Below, piece by piece: positions 57,779 through 64,000 of a stretch of 64,000 nt of DNA. Position 1 is the first letter of the stretch. Each line of letters opens with the position of its first letter. The position numbers were made by a program, and so were the translations under genes. The notes under the pieces were generated by a model. The model was given only the letters and a program-made list of their open reading frames with translations, was not told the origin of the DNA and ran no database searches. Origin of the DNA: Phyto melanocephala (taxonomy: Eukaryota; Arthropoda; Insecta; Diptera; Rhinophoridae); NCBI GenBank assembly GCA_941918925.1, contig OW799234.1:96203978-96267977 (forward strand), read 5' to 3'.

Positions 57779-58518
57779 GTTTTTTTTATTATACCCTTCA
57801 CCTAAGGTGCACAAGGGTATATATAGCTTTGTCATTCCGTTTGTAATTTCTACAATTTTCATTTCCGACCCCATAAAGTATATATTTTCTGAAAGCTTAT
57901 GAATAGAGGAGTCGATTAAGCCCTGACCGTCTGTCCGTCTGCCCGTATGTCCGTGTGTTGGTTGAAATCAACTTTTAGAAGCAACTATATGTTCCTCAGA
58001 TCTGTATATGGTATCAATCTCTTGGAAATATCCAGGAATGAATCGCTATTGAAATTCAGCACAATCGCCCCATAACTTTCTGAGATATGGGCAAAAAATC
58101 ACGACCACCTCGTTTTTTTTCACAAATACAACAACAACATACACACATACATACATGTAAAAAACATACCAAACAAAAAAAATTACAAAAAAAAAATATT
58201 AAAAATAAGAAAAAAATAACAAAAAAAAATACAAAAAAAAAATTTAAAAAAAAAATTAAAAAAAAATTTTAAAAATTTTTTTAAAAAAATTTAAAAAAAA
58301 ATATAAAAAAAAATAATAAAATATAAATTACATATTAAATAAAATAAAATAAAATTTTTTTGGCTCAGCTGGGATTCGATGCCACATTTATTCTAACGTG
58401 TACGTATGCACGTATTTTATATGGGATGAATGGTGATACAAACAGTTGTTATTGCATGACTACACGTTGTGAAGGGTATATAAGATTCGGCACGGCCGAA
58501 TATAGCACTGTTACTTGT
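57779..58518 (-). repeat. Family A copy, cluster member 4
   Basis: ATACCCTTCACCTAAGGTGC to GAATATAGCACTGTTACTTG. Its middle belongs to the subtype with CAGCACAATCGCCCCATAAC, as at 1-469 and 789-1361, and differs from members 1 to 3. Confidence 0.9.
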
Positions 58519-58834
58519 TTTTTTTTATTTTTTATTTAATATATTATTTATATTTTTATTATTTTTTTTTAATTTTTTTTGTGTTATATTAATTATATAT
58601 ATTTTAATTATTTTTTTTTAAATTTTTTTTTAATTTTTTTTTTCTTTTAACATACATACGTAAAGTTATAATTTTAAAATGGGTTGTTTTTATATATGTA
58701 TGTTTTTTTATATGTATGTATGTACGTATTTTATATGAGATGAATGGTGATACAAACTACTGTTATTGCATGACTACACGATGTGAAGGGTATATAAGAT
58801 TCGGCACGGCCGAATATAGCGCTCTTACTTGTTT
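58519..58834 (-). repeat. Family A partial copy, cluster member 5
   Basis: Only the T-rich core and the end GGGTATATAAGATTCGGC..CTTACTTGTTT are present. Confidence 0.88.
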
Positions 58835-59482
58835 GACCTTGCTTTCTAAAAAGGCTTCTTCATAAGGTAGTGAATTTTGCAGTCATATTTGGTATCATAT
58901 GAAAGATCTCTTGCACTATTAAGTACATCTAATAAAAAACATATGTATTTAAATTTTTTAATATATTTATATAATGATATTAAGAGATCTTTTAAAACAT
59001 TCTCGCAGTTTTTGAATAAATTAAATTTATCTCCAAAAGAAATTCTATTAAAGAGTCAGAAAGAGGACAACATCCATTTATTTAGAATATAAATATTTTT
59101 CACGAATGAGTGGATTCGATTAAAAGGGTTCATCATGGGTAATTTGATGTTAAAAAAAAAATCCAATGAATTTGAACTTAACAGCATGATGTCAAAGAAT
59201 TGTAGGCCTATCTATTGTTTTACTAATTTTATGTATGTATGATCTTCATTTTGATGTTAAAAAATTTTATTTTAACTGTACAATTAAAATTCTTCGCTTA
59301 ATTTATTTTGTATATGACCCCAATAGTTGCATTATTTTTTTAACACAATGACTGCCACGGCACTTTTAGTATTCACGTGCGAGAAGCTTACAATATGTTC
59401 TTTTGCCAGAAAAAAGGATCCTTTTTGTTAGCTAATGCATAATCATTGGAATGTAAATTACTTGTTTTTTTAATAATATTCA
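58835..59482. other. AT-rich DNA with an unassigned short frame
   Basis: A 71-codon frame at 58877-59092 (ends FLNKLNLSPKEILLKSQKED) lacks known features. Nothing else recognised. Confidence 0.4.
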
Positions 59483-59484
59483 TA

Positions 59485-60394
59485 CAGGGTGGACCAAAAG
59501 TCGCGCCTGTGTGTAAAAATTTAATAACTTTTTTGTTTATTATTATTTTTTATTAAATTTTTTTTTAATTATAATATTACCTTGTATGACCTAAATTTTA
59601 ATTATGAAAAATAATGTCAGAGAGATGACCACCATTTTCATCGATGCACAATTGGGCTCTTAAACAGGCGTTTTGCATAACTGCACGCAAGGTTTCAGGC
59701 TCTATTGCCCTGATCTCAGCTTCAATGTTGTTCTTTAGCTGCTCTATAGTTTGAGGCTTGTTTACATACACTCGTTCTTTGAGATAACCCCATAGAAAAT
59801 AATCAGGGGCAGTTAAATCCGCTGGCCAATTAAATTCTGAATTTTTCGAGATAATTGGGTCGTCAAAAATTTAATTTAAAAGCGTCATTGTGGCACGGGC
59901 CGTGTGTGCTGTTGCTCCATCCTGCTGAAACCACTTGTTGGCTGCCTCAGGGCGTACAAAATTATTAAGCATAGCGCGATATCTGTCCCCATTCACCGTT
60001 ACTGTATTACCAACTTCATCCTCGAAGAAGTAGGGCCCTATAACTCTTTCTGATGTCACTCCACACCATACTGTACACTTGAGGGGGTTTAATTGGCGCT
60101 GGTGAACAACTCTGACACTGCACCTTGTTGTCGGAACCGTGCAATTAAACGATTAATTGTGGTTTGGTTAGGTGCATTTCTGGTGTTGAAATAATTTCGA
60201 TATGCTCGTTGCGTCAGTAAAATTGAGCGCCCATTGGAAAAGTAAAATTCTACCACTTTCGTTCGTTGCTTAGTCGTTAAATTTTGCATGGTGGTGTAAC
60301 ACGAATCGATGAATAAAATCTGAAAAAAAAAAATATTAATAAACAAAAAAGTTATTCAATTTTTACACGCAGGCGTGACTTTTGGTCCACCCTG
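59485..60394 (-). mobile_element. Mariner-like element with internal deletion
   Basis: The ends CAGGGTGGACCAAAAGTC and GACTTTTGGTCCACCCTG are perfect inverted repeats that go on through CGCCTG and GTAAAAATT. TA flanks both sides (59483-59484 and 60395-60396). The ends are crisp, so this is a fairly recent insertion. The transposase inside is deleted and stopped (see 59598-60346). Confidence 0.92.
59598..60346 (-). pseudogene. Mariner transposase, deleted and stopped
   Basis: The N-terminal piece (60346 to 60089) has the first helix-turn-helix: LTTKQRTKVVEFYFSNGRSI, then NYFNTRNAPNQTTINRLIAR and FRQQGAVSEL. After a deletion the frame changes and continues TVWCGVTSERVIGPYFFEDE, VTVNGDRYRAMLNNFVRPEA and KWFQQDGATAHTARATMTLL, then a TAA stop at 59873-59871. 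It goes on as FDDPIISKNSEFNWPADLTA, PDYFLWGYLKERVYVNKPQT, ending ENGGHLSDIIFHN and TAA at 59598-59600. The deletion removed the second helix-turn-helix, the linker and the first catalytic Asp. The second Asp (QQD) and third Asp (TAPDYF) remain with 38 residues between them, longer than the 34 of classical mariner and close to the DD39D group. Confidence 0.88.
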
Positions 60395-60396
60395 TA

Positions 60397-61435
60397 TAAG
60401 CCAAACATCTATTTATAATTACATTATCAAACTGCAAACTTACTTGTTTCGGCGCATAACTCATATCGGGAATCCTAAACAAGAGCGCTAATATACATAA
60501 GTTATTTCGTATGGGGTTGTCAACGTGTCAACAACAATTATTTAAAGTTTTAAGCCAAAAACTTTACAAAGGTTTTGTTTAATATTGAACAAAATATGCA
60601 TTTTTCTGAATTACGATCTAAGTTATGATACCAAAAGAAAGAGAGATAAAATTGAGTAAAACACGAAGAAAAACTCAAACTTAAATTTTATGACTTAAGA
60701 GAATTTTGTCAAACGCCAAGGAATTTATTATATTATATTTGTTATTCATGTATGTATGTACATATGTATGCATGTATGTTTTTTCTTAAATAAAAAATTA
60801 TTATTTTTTTTAGGGAAAATTTGAATTTTTCCAAGATGCCTCTGGAAACACTAGTCACTCTTATAAGTTATTTACTTTAAAAGCTTTTTAATTCCTATCA
60901 ATTGTGATCATTATATTGTGTTTCTTACTTTTGTAGGTAGGTACGTAAATGTATTCGTATATGTTCATGTCTGTATGTATAAATGTATGTATTTTTCAGT
61001 TATTTATGTATATAAACATGCCTCCATATTTGCCTCCAAAGCTGTTACTTTTTGTTGTTGAGTTTATGTGTATTTTGCAAAATAGAGTGAGGACAAACAA
61101 TCGAAAAAAAAATATTTTTAATGTCAAAATATTTGTTGTTTTTTTAGTTTTTTTTCACATTTTTTTAATTCCATATATCCAGCGTTACCGTTAGGGCCAC
61201 TAAAGTAGCATTTTGCCACTTTTTCAAATGCTTGGATACTATTGTGCCACTTTGTCAAAATGCCCCCAAATGTGATACTTTTTATAAATCGTGCCACTTT
61301 TTAGATACTTTTTACGAAATGGAAATATACTTTTGTTTTGTTAAAACACCTAACTTTAATACATATTCATTACACTGTTTTAATATATATGTAAGCAATT
61401 TCATATGAAATCTTTTGCTTATCATGCGTGTTTAG
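60397..61435. other. AT-rich DNA with a possible hAT scrap
   Basis: 61183-61330 repeats GTGCCACTTTTT- and GATACTTTTTA-type motifs and starts CAGCGTTACCGTTAGGGCCA, which may be a hAT element end. The 81-codon frame at 60949-61194 is microsatellite-driven. Confidence 0.4.
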
Positions 61436-61992
61436 TAGGGAGTTCGATTATTCGACATTTTTAAGAAACCGGTTTTCAAATAGTTTGAAATTCAGAATTA
61501 AAGAAAAAACCGGTTAACCGGTCGAATACATAAAATATAATTCTTTCTTATACCCATGACAGAGATACATATATAGGCATGAACTAGTTTGTTTTATGGT
61601 TTAATTACATTTTAAGTTAACACAAATTTAATGGCATTATTATAAAATACCGTTATATAAAATAAAAAAAAAACTTTGTAACAGGGAGGTTGTAATAATG
61701 AAAAATATTAAAAAGTCACTTCACTGCTCACTGTAGTCAAATTTATCTTTTACTAACATTAACTTTGTAGGCGAGCTGTAATAATGACCCTTTGTGTGCC
61801 AAACTATTTTAGTATACAAGTCAAATGTTATCAGAGATATTAGTAAAGCTATGGGTAGTCTTTAGTACAAGTCGCTAGATTTCGTAGAAGCAAAATATTA
61901 TGAAATTCGAAAATGAGATCAAAAAGTATTGCCAGCTGAAACAGTAAAAAACCGAGTTTTCCACCGGTTTTAAAACCGAGTCGATCACCCTA
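61436..61992. mobile_element. hAT-type MITE with TAGGG ends and AACCGG motifs
   Basis: The left end TAGGGAGTTCGATTATTCGA and the right end, read inward as TAGGGTGATCGACTCGG, are imperfect inverted repeats. The exact 8-bp duplication GTGTTTAG stands at 61428-61435 and 61993-62000. Subterminal AACCGGTT motifs lie at both sides (61473, 61510 and 61966). No transposase inside. Confidence 0.85.
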
Positions 61993-62039
61993 GTGTTTAG
62001 CTTATGTATGTATATGTTTCTTGCGATTGCGTATACTTA

Positions 62040-62469
62040 TGTCCAAAATACATTAAATAAGGTGTATGCTGTGCCGAATTCAATCAATCAATGTTTTAGC
62101 CTAATAATTGATGAAACTACAGATATTTCTATGGAAAAATATTTGGTGCTGGTGGTTAGGCAGTTTGATAGTTGCAAAGGAAACAGTGTTGATAGCTTCT
62201 TTCGGTTAGTGCAGCAAAGCGATGGTTCTGGAGAAGGAATTTGTAACTCCATATTGTCATCACTAAAAGAAAATCAAATTCCACTAAAAAATTTAATAGG
62301 TCTTGCTACAGACAACGCATCTACAATGGTGGGGAAAATAAATGGTGTAGCAACAATATTAAAGAAAAAGATTCCGCATTAATTTCATATCGGCTGTGTG
62401 TGCCATTCTATAAATCTAGTGAACAATGCATCATTATCTTGCATTCCAAATGACGTTGAACAGTTACTT
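62040..62469 (+). pseudogene. hAT transposase catalytic-region relic
   Basis: The frame reads NSINQCFSLIIDETTDISME, KYLVLVVRQFDSCKGNSVDS, then GICNSILSSLKENQIPLKNL and IGLATDNASTMVGKINGVAT. These are the first catalytic block (x-D-E-T/S-T-D) and the second (DNAS-x-M-x-G) of the hAT RNase H-like fold. A TAA stop at 62380-62382 interrupts it; the frame continues FHIGCVCHSINLVNNA, the C-H-S-x-x-L block, and then PNDVEQLL, where the 3' end of a LINE has inserted. The start at 61993 is in the target duplication and not meaningful. The rest of the gene is beyond the LINE or lost. Confidence 0.85.
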
Positions 62470-64000
62470 AGGTTAGGTTAGGTTAGGTTGAAAAGGAGGG
62501 GTATAAAAGCCCAAACCCATGGCAGGTATACACCTATGCCCAGTTGGCATGTTTTGCGCTCCATGTGGAAAACGGAATTCCCAAACAAAAAACCATAAAC
62601 ATAATTTCCCATAAATAACGGACTAGTCCAAGAAACCAGTCCCCTCAATGTAACGCCTTATGGATCTCCAGTTCGAGTTCCCCAGGTATTCCAAGTTCGG
62701 CATATTATCTACTGTAAAATTTTCGCGCCTAATATGCCCAAACGCAGGACAATGACAGAGGTAGTGTACCAGGGTCTCATCCTCTTCCTCACAAGCTCTA
62801 CATGTCGTCTCCTCAGATAATCCCATGCGTGCTAAATGAGTTCTCAACTCCGTATGACCTGTAATTACACCGGTTAATTTCCTAAGTGTAGGTCTACTTA
62901 GTCTCAAAATCTCCTTTGACTTCCCAAGATTTGGGTCACCCCAGAGTGTTCTTGTCACCTTACCGACATCAGTGCTTTGCCATTTTCTGACATGTTCTTC
63001 CATTGCCCAACGTTTAAGTTCATCCTTAAATCGTTTAAGGGGTTTGGCGTTCTCCAAAGTTATAGTACTCAAAAGAGCTCCCATTTTGGATAATTTGTCG
63101 GCTTTCTCGTTTCCGATCAGCCCGTGATGGCTTGGTATCCATATTATCTCCAGATGTTCACAATTTGCATATGAGTTTATCTCACTCTTGCATTGCAAAA
63201 CGTTCCGGGATTCAACTTTCTTCTTTCTCAATGTCTTAATCACTGATTGGCTATCCGTAAAGATACGAATCGGAGTTTCGCTATTCGTTTCCTTTATCCA
63301 TTTAATTCCTTCCGTAATCGCCATGATCTCAGCCTGAAAAATAGTGTTGTGATCTGTTAGACGGAAGTATTTGCCTCTATTTCGGCTTATGTCGTATAAG
63401 CCCATTCCAGTTTGGTCACCAATCTTTGAACCGTCTGTATAAAGATCGATTCCGTGGGTGTTTCCCATCCTGATTATCTCATCCCATTCTCCCTCTTCCG
63501 GTATAATGGTGATGCAGTTAATATTCTCATATCTCATCGGGATTTTATCACATGTTAATTCTGTAATATTTCCTAACGGTAAGATATCCGTTATTCTTTG
63601 GTATCTGGTCTTATGTTCTCTTATAAGCCACTCATCTATTGCCATTAATCTTGTGGCAGCTAAGGCCGCTTCATATTTTACCTGTATCTCAATAGGCCAA
63701 ATGGATAATATATTCTCAATGGCCATTGTCGATGTGGTCCTCATGGCGCCGCAAATACTAATGCAGCACTGTCTCTGAATCTTTTGAAGAGGTTTTATAT
63801 TCACCTTCTTCTCTAAGGATGTCCACCATACTAACGAAGCGTACGTAATTGTAGGCCGCAGTACACTCGTATATAGCCAATGTGTCATCCTTGGGCTTAA
63901 GCCCCATTTTGAGCCAATCACTCTTCTGCAGAGGGCCCATATTCTTTGAGCTCTCTCCACTTTACATTGAATGTGGTCCTTCCAGGATAGTCTCCAATCA
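62468..64000 (-). mobile_element. Non-LTR retrotransposon, 3' part, runs off the window
   Basis: Read on the minus strand, the coding part enters at 64000 and stops at 62623. The 155-bp 3' untranslated part ends in CCTCCTTTTCAACCTAACC and further CTAACC units up to 62468. The tail is made of AACCT repeats instead of poly(A). It has inserted in the hAT relic 62040-62469. A short 3' copy of the same family is at 7453-7525. Confidence 0.88.
62623..64000 (-). CDS. LINE ORF2 C-terminal part: RT thumb, RNase H, Zn knuckle (partial)
   Basis: The open frame begins before the window: DWRLSWKDHIQCKVERAQRI is the thumb-region start after the reverse transcriptase core. Residue numbers count from the GTG at 63960. 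Residues 1-130 are thumb and connection (LSPRMTHWLYTSVLRPTITY then ASLVWW). The RNase H domain is at about 168-300: D176 in LYTDGSK, E211 in QAEIMAI, D236 in IFTDSQS, H279 in WIPSHHG and D288 in NEKADKL, so all catalytic residues are kept. A cysteine-histidine cluster follows at 387-404 (CRAC...HYLCHCPAF). The end is at a TAG stop after GTGFLD. RT plus RNase H places it with I/R1/LOA-type elements; the clade is not decided. The 459 visible codons have no stop, so the element may be young. Confidence 0.9.
   Translation of the reverse strand, partial: DWRLSWKDHIQCKVERAQRIWALCRRVIGSKWGLSPRMTHWLYTSVLRPTITYASLVWWTSLEKKVNIKPLQKIQRQCCISICGAMRTTSTMAIENILSIWPIEIQVKYEAALAATRLMAIDEWLIREHKTRYQRITDILPLGNITELTCDKIPMRYENINCITIIPEEGEWDEIIRMGNTHGIDLYTDGSKIGDQTGMGLYDISRNRGKYFRLTDHNTIFQAEIMAITEGIKWIKETNSETPIRIFTDSQSVIKTLRKKKVESRNVLQCKSEINSYANCEHLEIIWIPSHHGLIGNEKADKLSKMGALLSTITLENAKPLKRFKDELKRWAMEEHVRKWQSTDVGKVTRTLWGDPNLGKSKEILRLSRPTLRKLTGVITGHTELRTHLARMGLSEETTCRACEEEDETLVHYLCHCPAFGHIRRENFTVDNMPNLEYLGNSNWRSIRRYIEGTGFLD

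Noticed and set aside
62468..62490. Interstitial telomere (TTAGG) tract
   Set aside because: Only four units, joined to a LINE 3' end and found again at 7453 with the same neighbour; it is the element's tail.
63458..63778. 106-codon plus-strand frame opposite the LINE
   Set aside because: Shadow of the LINE coding frame on the other strand.

Overview
The window is AT-rich DNA from a higher fly, probably a calyptrate (blow fly or house fly type). Grounds: a split nuclear gene with fly-sized signals, a U4 snRNA very like that of Drosophila, many GTAT/ACAT microsatellites, and a dense load of hAT, mariner, pogo and LINE debris. The taxon is an inference.

Host genes are few. On the minus strand, 1490-1909 is an exon of a branched-chain amino acid aminotransferase (BCAT). 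A matching start exon, with ATG and GT donor in the right phase, lies at 29051-29080, which would make 1910-29050 one intron of about 27 kb. Inside that intron, on the opposite strand, 15449-15588 is a U4 snRNA gene with its Sm site and stems kept. No host gene is recognised from 29.1 kb to the right end.

The rest is layered mobile DNA. A high-copy family (here family A), with ends reading AACAAGTAAGAGCGCTATAT and GAAGGGTATAAAA, occurs at 1-469, 789-1361, 31009-31176, 36452-37893, 53360-54757 and in a cluster at 55678-58834. A long relative (21416-24755) sits inside a pogo-type relic (20727-25039) and itself carries 288-bp tandem repeats and two mariner-derived copies. From 15.9 to 20 kb lies a hAT cluster in which several elements keep exact 8-bp target duplications. 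The right end holds a mariner relic (59485-60394), a hAT-type element (61436-61992), a hAT transposase relic (62040-62469) and a non-LTR retrotransposon reading leftward from the window edge.

Three observations stand out. First, 54089-54156 folds as a complete type I hammerhead ribozyme inside a TTAA-flanked inverted-repeat element, and a second hammerhead-like core lies in a perfect hairpin at 43504-43690; both fit Penelope-like retroelement ends. Second, a pair of hAT-type non-autonomous elements (15952-17042 and 34507-35580) carries a small three-exon reading frame that is open in the second copy. Third, the nested region 20.7-25.0 kb allows insertions and duplications to be ordered in time. 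I saw no CRISPR array, no bacterial features, no tRNA gene and no intact autonomous transposon.
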